This document shows positions 49,932-59,959 of a stretch of DNA of 64,000 bases, piece after piece. A program made the translations under genes and the position numbers. The stretch spans positions 1,674,001-1,738,000 of the forward strand of contig NZ_CP102251.1 in assembly GCF_025145285.1 (NCBI RefSeq), read 5' to 3'. How positions within the stretch are numbered: the stretch's first letter is position 1; every line of letters starts with the position of its first letter. The notes under the pieces are model-generated. The model made no database searches. It had not been told where the DNA came from and worked only from the letters and a program-made list of their open reading frames with translations. The stretch comes from Alistipes onderdonkii (GTDB lineage Bacteria; Bacteroidota; Bacteroidia; Bacteroidales; Rikenellaceae).

Positions 49932-52900
49932 ATGAAAAAATCAATTACTTCACTCCTCAGGGGGTGGTGTGCGGGCGTGCTATGCTCCTGCCTCGCGCTT
50001 CCGTCGTTCGCTGCGGCGGATGCCGGTGCCGCTTTCGCCGCACAGCGCCACGACCTGAAGCTGTCGTTCCGCAGTGCCCCTCTGCGCGAGGTCGTCACGG
50101 CTTTTACCCGGCAGACGGGCGTGGTCTTTTCCTATGAAACGTCGCTCGGGGAGCGTATGATGACCGATGTGGATGTCGCATTGAACGGCTCGACGCTCGA
50201 CGAAATGCTTGCCTCTGTCTTCGCAGGCTCGGGCATCTCTTATAAAATCAAGGATAAGGTGGTCGCCCTGTCGGCATCCGCCGCGGCCTCCCCGGCACCT
50301 GCTGCCAAACCCACGTTGCAGCGGAAACATACCGTCGTGGGCCGTGTCACCGATGAGGCCGGCGAGCCGCTGGCCGGCGTGAGTGTACTGGTGAAGAACA
50401 CCGTCGTGGGTACGTCGACCGATGCCGACGGCCGGTATTCGCTCACGTTTACCGGGGACGATGCGGCGCTCGTCTTCATGTACCTGGGCTTCCAGACCGC
50501 CGAAGAGCCGGTCGGTACCCGGAGCACACTCGATGTGACCCTGCGTGAAAACAAGCAAATCCTCGAAGAGGTCGTCGTCGTGGGTTACGGCTCCGTCAAG
50601 CGCCGCGACCTGATCGGCGCCGTCGACCAGGTGGACAGCAGGCAGTTCGCCGAACGCTCCAACCCGAGCGTTTCGCGTTCGTTGCAGGGTGCCATTCCCA
50701 ACCTCAACATTTCGATGCGCGACGGCAAGCCTTCGCGTGCCGCGACGATCGACATCCGCGGTACGGGGTCGATCGGCTCGGGCGGCGGTGCGCTGGTGCT
50801 GATCGACGGCGTCGAGGGTGACCTTGAGACGGTCAACCCGCAGGACATCGCCAGCGTGTCGGTGCTCAAGGACGCCTCGTCGGCCGCCATCTACGGTGCC
50901 CGCGGTGCGTTCGGCGTGATCCTCGTGACGACCAAATCGGCTTCCGAGGGCGAGGTGAACGTCACCTATAACGGCAGTTTCTCGATCCATTCGCGTACCG
51001 CGAAGCCCAACCTCGTGACCGACGGCTACGAGTGGACGACGGGCTATATCAATGCCTGGAACGGTTATTACAACGGCTCGAAGGAGCTCAATTCCACGAT
51101 CAACAACATTGTTCCTTATTCCGACTCGTGGTATCGGGAACTTGCACGCCGCAGCCAGGATCCGTCGCTCGAACGCGTACGCATCAACGACGCCGGCAAA
51201 TACGAGTATTTCGGCAATACCGACTGGACGAAGGCCTTTTACAAGGATGTCAACTATTCCCACGAACACAACCTCAGCATATCGGGCGGCGGCAAGAATG
51301 CCGACTACTATGTCTCGGGGCGCTTCTACGACCAGGACGGCATTTACCGTGTGGGCGACGAGCGTTACAAGCAGTATAACGTGCGGGCCAAGGGCAACGT
51401 GCGCATCCGCCCGTGGCTGCGTCTGAACAACAACATGGACTTCGCGGTGGTGGATTACCATCAGCCGATGCTCTATTACAGCAACCAGCTTGTCCCGCGT
51501 ATGATCGAGCACTCCGGCCAGCCTGTCAGCCTGATAACCAACCCCGACGGAACATGGACTTATGCCGCCGTGCTGAACGGCTATGCCGGTTTCGCCGAGG
51601 GGACGAGTTACCAGCAGGAGGACAAATTCACGCTCAAGGACAAGCTGGGTGTAGAGATCGACCTCGTCAAGGACGTGCTCAAGGTCTCCGGAGACCTCTC
51701 GTACCTCTATTCACGCAACACGCGCGAGCGGGTGACCAACATGTATACGGGCTATACCGGCCCCGAGTCCACCATCACGGTCAACGAAAGCCAGGGCAGC
51801 ACGCTCGAAAACGTCCGTTACGACATGAACTACATTTCGAGCAACATCTACGCCGAATATACCCCCAAGCTTGGCGACGACCATTCGCTCAAGTTGCTGG
51901 GCGGCTGGAACCTCGAGAAGAAAAAGTACCGTACGCTGACCATCAGGCGCGAAGGGCTTACCGTGCCTTCGAAACCGAGTTTCGGCCTGATGGACGGCGT
52001 GACGAGCGACCCTGCGGTCGGGGGTTACGACTGGAGCTATGTCGGTGCTTTCTTCCGCGCGAACTATGGCTACAAGGGCCGGTACCTTGCCGAGTTCAGC
52101 TGCCGTTACGACGGGTCGTCGAAGTTCCCCGAGAATTCGAAGTGGGGTTTCTTCCCCTCGGCCTCGGTGGGCTGGCGCCTCTCGGAGGAAAAGTTCATGG
52201 CCTGGTCTGACCGCTGGCTGGACAACTTCAAGATCCGTCTTTCCGCCGGTTCCATGGGCAACGGGAATATCGATCCCTACAAATACATCGACTACATGAC
52301 GCTCAAGTCGTCGACGGTGGTCATCGGCAATACGCTGGGTACTTATACCGTCGCCCCGGGCGCCATCCCCCTTTCGCTGACGTGGGAGACCTCGACGACC
52401 TACGATGTCGGTGCCGACCTCGATTTCCTCAAGAACCGCTTGACGATGGGGTTCGACTGGTACCGCCGCAATACGACCGACATGTATACCGTCGGCGTGA
52501 GCCTCCCCGCGGTGTATGGAACGGCGGCCCCCAAGGGGAACAACGCCTCGCTGAAGACCAACGGCTGGGAACTCTCGGTGGGGTGGCGCGACAGTTTCAA
52601 ACTCGCCGGCAAGGAGTTCCGTTACAGCGTCAAGGCCATGGTATGGGACTCGCGTACGTGGGTGACCAAGTATATCAACCCCACGGGTAACCTCGACGAT
52701 TATTACGAAGGCATGGAGTTGGGCGAAATCTGGGGCTACCGGGTCGAAGGGCTTTTCCGCGACCAGGACGACATCGACTCGCACGCCACGCAGTCGTTCC
52801 TGCAATCCTCCGACAAGGTGACGCGCCCGGGACAGGTCAAGTTCGCCGACCTGAACGAAGATGGCAGGATCGACCAGGGTGCCAAGACCCTTTCCGACCA

Positions 52901-53489
52901 CGGCGACCTGACGGTCATCGGCAACACCTCGTCCCGCTACCATTACGGCGTCAACGTCAGTTTCAACTGGAACGGGATCGGCGTTTCTACCTTCTGGCAG
53001 GGCGTCGCCAAGAAAAACTGGTATCCGCGCTACGACTCTGGCTATTTCTGGGGACAGTATAACCGTCCGTTCGGTTATATGCTCAAGGCACATACGGGAA
53101 GCAACGTATACCGTGAGGAACTCGACAACTGGGATACGGCCTACTGGCCGCGCTATTCGGCCTACCAGACCAACGAGTCATCGGTCAACCGCGTCCTTAC
53201 CACGCCCAATGACCGTTACATGCAGGATGTTTCCTACATCCGCCTGAAGAACCTCACCGTCGATTACACCTTCCCCGCCCACATCTGCCGCAAGATGCGC
53301 ATCAAGGGGCTGAAGGTTTACGTCTCGGGCGAGAACCTCTGGACTTCGTCACCGATGTTCAAGTACTGCGACAACTACGACCCCGAGGTCATCAATGCGG
53401 GCGATTCCGATTTCCGTACGGCCGAGGGCGACGGTTACAGCTACCCGATGCTGCGCACCGTGACACTGGGCGTCAACCTTACGTTCTAA
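49932..53489 (+). CDS. SusC/RagA-family TonB-dependent outer-membrane transporter with STN domain
   Basis: A 1185-residue TonB-dependent transporter. A signal peptide (about 1-27) is followed by a secretin/TonB N-terminal (STN) domain at about 35-100, a carboxypeptidase-regulatory-like domain at about 130-215 (VVGRVTDEAGEPLAGVSV), the plug from about 220 (ILEEVVVVGYGSVKRRDLIG) to 345 and a beta-barrel to the C-terminus. The STN domain is the hallmark of transporters that signal through FecR and an ECF sigma, both encoded just upstream. It imports oligosaccharides together with the SusD-like lipoprotein encoded next. Confidence 0.96.
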   Translation: MKKSITSLLRGWCAGVLCSCLALPSFAAADAGAAFAAQRHDLKLSFRSAPLREVVTAFTRQTGVVFSYETSLGERMMTDVDVALNGSTLDEMLASVFAGSGISYKIKDKVVALSASAAASPAPAAKPTLQRKHTVVGRVTDEAGEPLAGVSVLVKNTVVGTSTDADGRYSLTFTGDDAALVFMYLGFQTAEEPVGTRSTLDVTLRENKQILEEVVVVGYGSVKRRDLIGAVDQVDSRQFAERSNPSVSRSLQGAIPNLNISMRDGKPSRAATIDIRGTGSIGSGGGALVLIDGVEGDLETVNPQDIASVSVLKDASSAAIYGARGAFGVILVTTKSASEGEVNVTYNGSFSIHSRTAKPNLVTDGYEWTTGYINAWNGYYNGSKELNSTINNIVPYSDSWYRELARRSQDPSLERVRINDAGKYEYFGNTDWTKAFYKDVNYSHEHNLSISGGGKNADYYVSGRFYDQDGIYRVGDERYKQYNVRAKGNVRIRPWLRLNNNMDFAVVDYHQPMLYYSNQLVPRMIEHSGQPVSLITNPDGTWTYAAVLNGYAGFAEGTSYQQEDKFTLKDKLGVEIDLVKDVLKVSGDLSYLYSRNTRERVTNMYTGYTGPESTITVNESQGSTLENVRYDMNYISSNIYAEYTPKLGDDHSLKLLGGWNLEKKKYRTLTIRREGLTVPSKPSFGLMDGVTSDPAVGGYDWSYVGAFFRANYGYKGRYLAEFSCRYDGSSKFPENSKWGFFPSASVGWRLSEEKFMAWSDRWLDNFKIRLSAGSMGNGNIDPYKYIDYMTLKSSTVVIGNTLGTYTVAPGAIPLSLTWETSTTYDVGADLDFLKNRLTMGFDWYRRNTTDMYTVGVSLPAVYGTAAPKGNNASLKTNGWELSVGWRDSFKLAGKEFRYSVKAMVWDSRTWVTKYINPTGNLDDYYEGMELGEIWGYRVEGLFRDQDDIDSHATQSFLQSSDKVTRPGQVKFADLNEDGRIDQGAKTLSDHGDLTVIGNTSSRYHYGVNVSFNWNGIGVSTFWQGVAKKNWYPRYDSGYFWGQYNRPFGYMLKAHTGSNVYREELDNWDTAYWPRYSAYQTNESSVNRVLTTPNDRYMQDVSYIRLKNLTVDYTFPAHICRKMRIKGLKVYVSGENLWTSSPMFKYCDNYDPEVINAGDSDFRTAEGDGYSYPMLRTVTLGVNLTF

Positions 53490-53499
53490 CCCTCAAACC

Positions 53500-55299
53500 A
53501 TGCAAACGATGAAAAATATACTCCTGATCCTGCTGGCCGCCGCGGGGCTCTGCTCCTGCGAGAGATTCCTGACCAACGGGGATCCCAATAAGATCGATGC
53601 CCCGACCTATTTCCGTAACGAGAGCGACCTGGAGGCCTACGCCAACGGGTTCCTGCAAACCATGATCCCGACCGCCATTTCGGTCGCCACGGGCGACGCC
53701 CATGCCGATTACATGGCTTGGCGCGGCGAGTGGCAGTACCTGACCGACAATTTCGACGCCGACGACCAGACCGGTTGGTCGACGGGCAACTGGGAAGACC
53801 TGCGTAATATCAACTATTTCCTCGGCAATTTCCGCCGGGCTTCGGCCAGCGAGGCGATCCTGAACCATTACGAGGGCGTCGCACGCTTCTGGAGGGCCTA
53901 TTTTTACATGAACAAAGTCAAGACCTTCGGCGCCGTGCCCTGGTACGACAAGGAGATCGATTCGGGCGACCATGCGGCGCTTTATAAGCCCCGTGATTCG
54001 CGTGAATACGTGATGTCCAAAGTGCTCGAAGACCTCGATTTCGCCTGCCGGAACTGTATTACCAATGCCAAACTGGAAGTCAACTCGGTGCGTATCACCC
54101 GCAATGTGGCGCTGGCTTTCAAAGCGCGTTGCTGCCTCTACGAAGGCACTTTCCGCAAATACCACGCGACCGACCCCTCGACGGGGGAGCCCTGGACTTC
54201 GGACGAAGCCGAAAAATACCTGCGTGCCTGCGTCGAAGCGTGCGAAACGCTGATGGGCGAGGGGAAGTACTCCCTGGTTTCCGACCCGGCGAACGTCGCT
54301 ACGCAGTACCGCGGGCTCTTTACCAGCGAGGACGTGGCTACGCAGGAGGTGATCTGGGCGCGTGCCTATGACGCTTCGCTCAATGCCACGCATATCCTCA
54401 ACACCTATTTCGTGAACATGCAGTACGGCAGCTACTCGCTTACGCGCCAGTTCGTCAATACCTACCTCAACCGCGACGGCAGCCGATTCACCGACAAGCC
54501 CGGGTACGAAAAGGTCGCTTTCGCCGACGAATTCACCGACCGCGACTACCGTCTGATGCAGAGTATCCGCCATCCGGGCTATACGCGCAAGAACAACAAC
54601 GTGAATACGCATTACGCCCCCGACTTCGGCTATTGCGTGACAGGTTACCAGCCGATCAAATGGGTCATCGACGACACGTCGCTCGACAGCAATACTTCGC
54701 CCTGTTCCACCTGCATCCCTATCCTGCGCTATGCCGAGGTGCTGCTTAACTATGCCGAGGCGAAGGCCGAGCTGGGCGAGTTCTCGGAAACCGTCTGGAA
54801 TGCGACCGTCAGGCTCCTGCGCGAACGTGCCGGCGTCGACGGCAAGATGCCGGACTCCTACGATCCCTATATGGCCGGTTATTTCCTCAATACGGTGACC
54901 GACATGGCCCTGCTCGAGATCCGCCGTGAACGCGGAATCGAGCTGCTTCTGGAAAACTGCCGCTGGGACGACGACATGCGCTGGGGCATGGGGAAACTGC
55001 TCGAACAGCCCTGGTATGGTGTTTATGTGGGGGAGCTGGGCAAGGTCTACGACATGGACGGCGACGGCACGGGCGACGTCTGCTTCGTGCGCGAAAGCCC
55101 TTCGGTTTCCGAACCGGGCGTCACCTACCGGGTACTGGGCAACGACTATACGCTTACCGACGGCGACAGCGGTTATATCGAGTGCTACATCCGCATGAAC
55201 CGCAAGTGGGACGACAAGAAATACGTGCGACCCATTCCCACTACGGCCCTGAACGACAACCCCGCCCTGGGGCAAAACCCGGGCTGGAAGACCAAATAA
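53500..55299 (+). CDS. SusD/RagB-family surface glycan-binding lipoprotein
   Basis: A 599-residue lipoprotein with lipobox LCSC and tetratricopeptide-like helices typical of SusD. The segments VRFWRAYFYMNKVKTFGAVP-like near 130 and YAEVLLNYAEAKAELGEF near 410 are SusD hallmarks, and the C-terminus PALGQNPGWKTK is the typical end. It lids the SusC barrel and delivers glycan fragments. Two ATGs (53500 and 53509) are possible; the second gives the cleaner signal peptide. The gene follows the SusC gene by ten bases. Confidence 0.95.
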   Translation: MQTMKNILLILLAAAGLCSCERFLTNGDPNKIDAPTYFRNESDLEAYANGFLQTMIPTAISVATGDAHADYMAWRGEWQYLTDNFDADDQTGWSTGNWEDLRNINYFLGNFRRASASEAILNHYEGVARFWRAYFYMNKVKTFGAVPWYDKEIDSGDHAALYKPRDSREYVMSKVLEDLDFACRNCITNAKLEVNSVRITRNVALAFKARCCLYEGTFRKYHATDPSTGEPWTSDEAEKYLRACVEACETLMGEGKYSLVSDPANVATQYRGLFTSEDVATQEVIWARAYDASLNATHILNTYFVNMQYGSYSLTRQFVNTYLNRDGSRFTDKPGYEKVAFADEFTDRDYRLMQSIRHPGYTRKNNNVNTHYAPDFGYCVTGYQPIKWVIDDTSLDSNTSPCSTCIPILRYAEVLLNYAEAKAELGEFSETVWNATVRLLRERAGVDGKMPDSYDPYMAGYFLNTVTDMALLEIRRERGIELLLENCRWDDDMRWGMGKLLEQPWYGVYVGELGKVYDMDGDGTGDVCFVRESPSVSEPGVTYRVLGNDYTLTDGDSGYIECYIRMNRKWDDKKYVRPIPTTALNDNPALGQNPGWKTK

Positions 55300-55327
55300 A
55301 CGATTGAGAACCTGAAAAACGAAGATT

Positions 55328-56638
55328 ATGAAACGAATATATCAGCTTATGCTGCTGGCTGCAGGATGTGTGCTGCTGGCTGCGGCATGCAGCGACGACG
55401 ATGACAGCTATCTGGTACGCGAGACCGATTCGATCCGCTTTGCCAGCTGCCTGGCTTCGTCCCGGGAGATCACGCTTCGCTGCGAAGGGAGTTGGCGGAC
55501 GGTCGTGCCCGAAGATGCACAATGGCTCTCGACCTCGCCGTCGGAAGGCATTGGCAGCGGACAGTTCGAGTGGATCACAGTTTCCGCTACCCATAACCGC
55601 TCCGCCGAGCGTACCGCCACCATCTATCTCGAAAACGGGGGCAAGCAATATCCGATCACCGTCACGCAGGCCGACGGGGCCGTTGTCTACGGCACGCCTT
55701 ACGTCGAGGGCAACCTCATCGAACAGGAACCCTCGAAGGCGCGTCTTTGCTTCACCTATGCCAATGCCTACGGCGACGAGACGATTGCCGTGAGCTGTAC
55801 GCCGGGTGGCGATTCGCAGGGACTTACGGTCGCCGGAACTTCTGTCTCCCTGGTCAACGGCGGCGCGACCGTCGCCCTCGATATTGCGGGTACGCCCACC
55901 ACGCCGGGATATGCGGTCTTTACCGTTTCGGTCGACGGTACCGAGATCGGCTCGGCGCGTGCCAAGGTCTACGCCATGAGCGAAATGCCGATCGAAGGAC
56001 TTCCCGTGAAATGGGAGTTCTGTCCTGTGAAAGGCAGTACCGAGGATGTCAATGCCCTGAAAGCCAGGCAACCCGACTGGGTGACGTCGGCGCACAGCCT
56101 CGTTTCGGAGGACGGCAGGGCCTATATCACGGTCGTCGAGGCCGCCGGCAAGACGGCTGCGGCCGTCAACGGCTGGGCTTACAACGACGGGCATGCCTAC
56201 CTGAAGGGGCTTTATGTCGGCGATTACTGGCTGCAAAAGATTCCCGTGAAATACCTCGTTCCCGGCACGATGCTCAACTGTACGGGCAGCATCGGCGGTT
56301 CGGGCTCCTCGGCGGGTTTCTTCCTGATCGAATACTCGGCCGACGGGCAGACCTGGCTTCGGGCCGATGGTGCGAAGACCGGAACCTTCAACAATACCGA
56401 GGTGACTTACCACGTCCGCGCTTACGACAGCCCGCTTTTCGAGGGTGAGAATACCGGATATTTCTCGTATGATTTCCCTGTGGACGTCACGATCAATTCG
56501 GGTACGCTCTGGGTGCGCTACCGGGTTGCGGCCAACGTGCGTATCACCGCCAATAACACGATCACGACGGGCGGCGGCGGATCCACACGCCTTAAGGGCA
56601 CCTTCTCGGTGTCGGTCGTCGACGGGGAGTCGAACTAA
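55328..56638 (+). CDS. Surface lipoprotein with BACON domain (putative glycan-binding protein)
   Basis: A 436-residue lipoprotein with lipobox AAAC and an acidic run after the Cys (SDDDD), typical of surface export. Residues about 35-115 form a BACON/Ig-like domain (ITLRCEGSWRTVVPEDAQW, then ITVTQADG). The rest is beta-rich and unassigned. As the first gene after SusD it is probably a surface glycan-binding protein (SGBP) of the locus. No catalytic residues are apparent. Confidence 0.85.
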   Translation: MKRIYQLMLLAAGCVLLAAACSDDDDSYLVRETDSIRFASCLASSREITLRCEGSWRTVVPEDAQWLSTSPSEGIGSGQFEWITVSATHNRSAERTATIYLENGGKQYPITVTQADGAVVYGTPYVEGNLIEQEPSKARLCFTYANAYGDETIAVSCTPGGDSQGLTVAGTSVSLVNGGATVALDIAGTPTTPGYAVFTVSVDGTEIGSARAKVYAMSEMPIEGLPVKWEFCPVKGSTEDVNALKARQPDWVTSAHSLVSEDGRAYITVVEAAGKTAAAVNGWAYNDGHAYLKGLYVGDYWLQKIPVKYLVPGTMLNCTGSIGGSGSSAGFFLIEYSADGQTWLRADGAKTGTFNNTEVTYHVRAYDSPLFEGENTGYFSYDFPVDVTINSGTLWVRYRVAANVRITANNTITTGGGGSTRLKGTFSVSVVDGESN

Positions 56639-56642
56639 ACCA

Positions 56643-58001
56643 ATGATGGATACCATGAAAAAATACCTCACTTTGCTGTTGCTCGCCGTCGTTTCGGTCG
56701 CAACGGGCGCCGGATGCTCTTCGAATGACAAGCCGGTGCAGATCACGTCGCTCAAACTCAATGAAAAAGACCTGGAACTAACCGTCGGGGAAAGTTTCAG
56801 GCTGGTCGCCACGACCCGTCCTGCCGATGCCGGGGCGACGATCAGATGGACTTCCTCGGACGAGAGTGTCGCTACGGTCGATCAGGCCGGGCTGGTGACG
56901 CTCCGCGCCTTCGGCACGGCGGTTATCACGGCCCGTTACCGCAGCTATTCGGCGCGTTGTACCGTAGCTACGTTGCAGGAGCCGCCGCTCGACCCTTCGG
57001 CGGCGCTCGGGGCACCTTTGTCCGACGATATCGTTTATAGTAAGAATGTGGTGCTGTATGCCCCGCGCCGTATCATGCAGGGCTTCGATCTGACCGACGG
57101 CGGCGAAATCTACTATTCGCAGATCAGTTCCGACGGGACTTCGGTCATCGTCTGCCGGGCTGCCGGGCCGGGGCAGGATGCCCGGGCCGAATATATGACC
57201 CTCAAGTATTTCGGCCACGGCACGCAGATCGTCGCCGAGGAGGCTTCCGACGGCAAGACCTATATCTGGCTCAACAGCAACGCTTCGGTCGACAGCAGCG
57301 GTGAATACGGCGACAACTGGTCTGTGTCGCGTGTGGAATTCGTGCCGGGTGCACTCTCCGAAGCCGGCTATGCAGGCGAAACATTCTTCCTCAACAAGGA
57401 CGGGCAGTACGACCAGCAGGTCGCCATCGACTTCCCGGCCCGCCGGCTGCTGGTCGGTTCGCGCAAGTCCGGGGTGCGTTATTTTTGGATTTTCGACCTC
57501 GACGAGGCGCTGGCTCTGCCGCTCAAGACGATGACGGCGACGGTGACGGTCGGTTCGGCCGGCAGCGACCCCGTAACCCGTGAGATTCGGGCCCGAGACC
57601 TGAACGACTGCCGTGTTTTGGGCAGTTTCTCGGTGCCGGCCGGGTCGGACAAGGAGAACGACGTTTACTCCTATTCCCACCAGGGGCACGAGGTCGCCGG
57701 TAACTACGTTTATTTTTACGAGGGGAACGCCGTCGAAACGGGTGCGGATTCCTTCGCGTCGAAAGCCTATGTCACGGTATTCAATTACAGCGGCAAGATC
57801 GTCGTGCCGCGTACCGAGGTGGCGGCCGTCGCCGATGCCGCAGGGCTCGCCGCTGCAGGGCTTACCACGACGGGGTATGCCGAGGGCGAGAGCCTGAAAG
57901 TCCGCGACGGGAAACTCTATCTGGGTGTCGCCTGCCGCGACGGCTCTTCGAGCAACCGCCGGGCCAATATCCTGGTCTACGATTGCGTACAGGCCGAATA
58001 A
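56643..58001 (+). CDS. Surface lipoprotein with Big_2 domain and helveticin-J-like region
   Basis: A 452-residue lipoprotein with lipobox GAGC. Residues about 35-110 form a Big_2 Ig-like domain (TRPADAGATIRWTSSDESVA and VTLRAFGTAVITARY). The C-terminal 300 residues contain MQGFDLTDGGEIYYSQIS, MTLKYFGHGTQIVAEE and WLNSNASVDSSGEYGDNWS, a pattern I recognise from helveticin-J-like proteins, probably a beta-propeller. In a utilisation locus this is more likely a glycan-binding or sensing module than a bacteriocin. The start is one of three close ATGs. Confidence 0.75.
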   Translation: MMDTMKKYLTLLLLAVVSVATGAGCSSNDKPVQITSLKLNEKDLELTVGESFRLVATTRPADAGATIRWTSSDESVATVDQAGLVTLRAFGTAVITARYRSYSARCTVATLQEPPLDPSAALGAPLSDDIVYSKNVVLYAPRRIMQGFDLTDGGEIYYSQISSDGTSVIVCRAAGPGQDARAEYMTLKYFGHGTQIVAEEASDGKTYIWLNSNASVDSSGEYGDNWSVSRVEFVPGALSEAGYAGETFFLNKDGQYDQQVAIDFPARRLLVGSRKSGVRYFWIFDLDEALALPLKTMTATVTVGSAGSDPVTREIRARDLNDCRVLGSFSVPAGSDKENDVYSYSHQGHEVAGNYVYFYEGNAVETGADSFASKAYVTVFNYSGKIVVPRTEVAAVADAAGLAAAGLTTTGYAEGESLKVRDGKLYLGVACRDGSSSNRRANILVYDCVQAE

Positions 58002-58022
58002 CGACCCGATACCATGAAATGC

Positions 58023-58050
58023 CGAAGCCGGGGAGCGTTCCCCGGCTTCG
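58023..58050. terminator. Terminator after the utilisation locus
   Basis: CGAAGCCGGGGA (58023-58034) and TCCCCGGCTTCG (58039-58050) form a perfect 12-bp stem around GCGT, between the convergent lipoprotein and xerD genes. A strong U-run is lacking. Confidence 0.7.
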
Positions 58051-58164
58051 CTGTTCTATGTTGTTAGGCCGCTCGCCCGTTTCGCCCGCACAGCCCGCAC
58101 AGCCCGGACGGACGGATGCCCGGCGTTTCCCGCCCGTTTCCCATTTCCGGGAGTCCCGGTTCCC

Positions 58165-59061
58165 CTATATCCCGAGGTGCTCTTCGAGCGTATGGCGCAG
58201 GTGGTCGCTGTCGAGGTGCGTATAGATCTCGGTGGTGAGGATGCTTTCATGCCCGAGCATCTCCTGTACCTGCCGGATGCTGGCGCCCCCTTCGAGCAGG
58301 TGCGTGGCAAACGAGTGCCGGAACGTATGCGGGCTGATGTGTTTGTCGATGCCGGCGCGTTGGGCGGCCTGCTTCAGGATCGTGAAGACCATCACGCGCG
58401 TAAGTTGCCCGCCCCGGTTGTTGAGGAATACGACCTCTTCGCCCGAACGTGCGCTGCGGCGCTCTTCGAGATAGCGCTGTATCTTGTCGCGTGCGACGGT
58501 GCTGATCGGCACCAGCCGCTGCTTGTCGCCCTTGCCGATGACACGGATGTAGCCCTCCCCGAAAAAGAGGTCGGAGAGCCGCAGCGAGGTGAGCTCCGAG
58601 ACGCGTAGCCCGCACGAATAGAGCACTTCGAGCATGGCGCTGTCGCGTATACCCTTGGTCGTACGCATGTCCACGGTGGCGATGATGCGGTCGATCTCTG
58701 CGGTGGTGAGGATGTCGGGCAGGTGCCGCCCGAATTTCGGCGTGTCGACGAATTCGGCGGGCGACGCTTCGATCTGGTCGCTTATGAGCAGGAAATTGAA
58801 GAAGCTGCGGATGCCGCACAGGCAGCGGGCCTGCGAGGTCTTTTCGCGGCCGCGCTCGAAAAGCCAGCCCATGTAGCGTTCGATCATCGTCCGCTCGACC
58901 TTGCGGGGCGCCACGTCGTATTGGCGCAGGATGAAATGGGCGAATTGGCGCAGGTCGCGCATATACGATTCGACGGTATTTTCCGAGAGGCGTTTTTCGA
59001 GTTTGATATAAGTCCGGTAACGACGTCCCGTCTCTTCCCACTTTTTCGTGTTTTCTGCCAT
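58165..59061 (-). CDS. xerD: Site-specific tyrosine recombinase XerD-like
   Basis: A 298-residue tyrosine recombinase. The N-terminal SAM-like domain (1-100) precedes the catalytic domain with Arg in GLRVSE, Lys in GKGDKQR, HTFRHSFAT, LGHES and the nucleophile Tyr in TTEIYTHLD. XerC/XerD resolve chromosome dimers at dif. Length and motif spacing match chromosomal XerD rather than a phage integrase, and no attachment sites adjoin it. XerC versus XerD cannot be separated with certainty. Confidence 0.9.
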   Translation of the reverse strand: MAENTKKWEETGRRYRTYIKLEKRLSENTVESYMRDLRQFAHFILRQYDVAPRKVERTMIERYMGWLFERGREKTSQARCLCGIRSFFNFLLISDQIEASPAEFVDTPKFGRHLPDILTTAEIDRIIATVDMRTTKGIRDSAMLEVLYSCGLRVSELTSLRLSDLFFGEGYIRVIGKGDKQRLVPISTVARDKIQRYLEERRSARSGEEVVFLNNRGGQLTRVMVFTILKQAAQRAGIDKHISPHTFRHSFATHLLEGGASIRQVQEMLGHESILTTEIYTHLDSDHLRHTLEEHLGI

Positions 59062-59092
59062 CCTTTTCCTGCCTTATTTCCGAGATTATCGT

Positions 59093-59100
59093 TAACTTTG
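59093..59100 (+). promoter_or_regulatory. -7 element for prmA/recO
   Basis: TAACTTTG matches TAnnTTTG, 31 bases before the prmA ATG. A weaker TATCTTCG on the opposite strand (59107-59114) could serve xerD. Confidence 0.55.
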
Positions 59101-59131
59101 TACGGGCGAAGATACGTAAATTTTACATAAT

Positions 59132-59959
59132 ATGAACTATATATCCTTGAATATTGCCTTTTCGGACGCCATGCAGGCCGAGATCCTGACCGCCGAGCTG
59201 GCCGACTATCCCTTCGAGAGCTTCGAGGCCGATGCGGGGACGCTCAAGGCCTATATCCCGCAGGAGCAGCTGGCCGACTGCAAGGGCGAGGTCGATGCCT
59301 TGCTGGCGCGTTACGGCGTGCAGGGACGTTATATCGCTATCGAAACGCAGAACTGGAACGCCGTCTGGGAGAGCAATTTCCCGCCCGTCGACGTTGAGGG
59401 GCGCCTGTTGATCCGTGCGCCTTTCCATGAGCCTGCCCCCGCAGGGGTGATGGAGGTGGTCGTCATGCCCAAGATGTCGTTCGGCACGGGGCACCACGCG
59501 ACCACCTGGCTCGTGTCGCGTGCCGTACTCGACCTGGGCGTCGCAGGCCGTCGCGGGCTCGATATGGGCAGCGGTACGGGTGTGCTGTCGATCGTCGCCG
59601 CCAAATGCGGTGCTGTCCATGTCGATGCGGTCGACATCGACGACTGGGCCGACGCCAACTGCCGCGAGAACATCGCTTCGAACGGCGTCGCCGACCGCAT
59701 CGAACCGATGCTGGGCGACGTGCGCCGCATCGCCGGACGGCATTACGGCTTTATCCTGGCCAATATCAACCGCAATATCCTCACGGCCGATATGCCGGCC
59801 TATGCCGCAGCGCTGGAGCCGGGCGGCGACCTGGTGATGAGCGGCTTCCTGGAACAGGACGTCCCGGCGATTGTCGCCTGTGCCGGGGAACTGGGCCTGC
59901 GCCCGGTGGCGACCGCTGCCAGGGACGGGTGGATGATGGTTCACGTGCGCAAAGGGTAG
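59132..59959 (+). CDS. prmA: Ribosomal protein L11 methyltransferase
   Basis: A 275-residue PrmA that trimethylates lysines of ribosomal protein L11. The SAM-binding core has MSFGTGHHATT near residue 114-124, LDMGSGTGVLSI near 143 and FILANINRNIL with the N-motif near 207. The N-terminal substrate-binding region is about 90 residues. It is followed without a gap by recO, so the two are co-transcribed. Confidence 0.95.
   Translation: MNYISLNIAFSDAMQAEILTAELADYPFESFEADAGTLKAYIPQEQLADCKGEVDALLARYGVQGRYIAIETQNWNAVWESNFPPVDVEGRLLIRAPFHEPAPAGVMEVVVMPKMSFGTGHHATTWLVSRAVLDLGVAGRRGLDMGSGTGVLSIVAAKCGAVHVDAVDIDDWADANCRENIASNGVADRIEPMLGDVRRIAGRHYGFILANINRNILTADMPAYAAALEPGGDLVMSGFLEQDVPAIVACAGELGLRPVATAARDGWMMVHVRKG

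Noticed and set aside
53479..55275. A 598-codon minus-strand frame opposite the SusD gene
   Set aside because: It mirrors the SusD gene exactly and shows no signal, domain or promoter of its own.
58165..59061. The tyrosine recombinase considered as a phage or island integrase
   Set aside because: Its length and motif context match chromosomal XerC/D, and it is more than 12 kb from the accessory island and 35 kb from the phage cassette, with housekeeping genes beside it.
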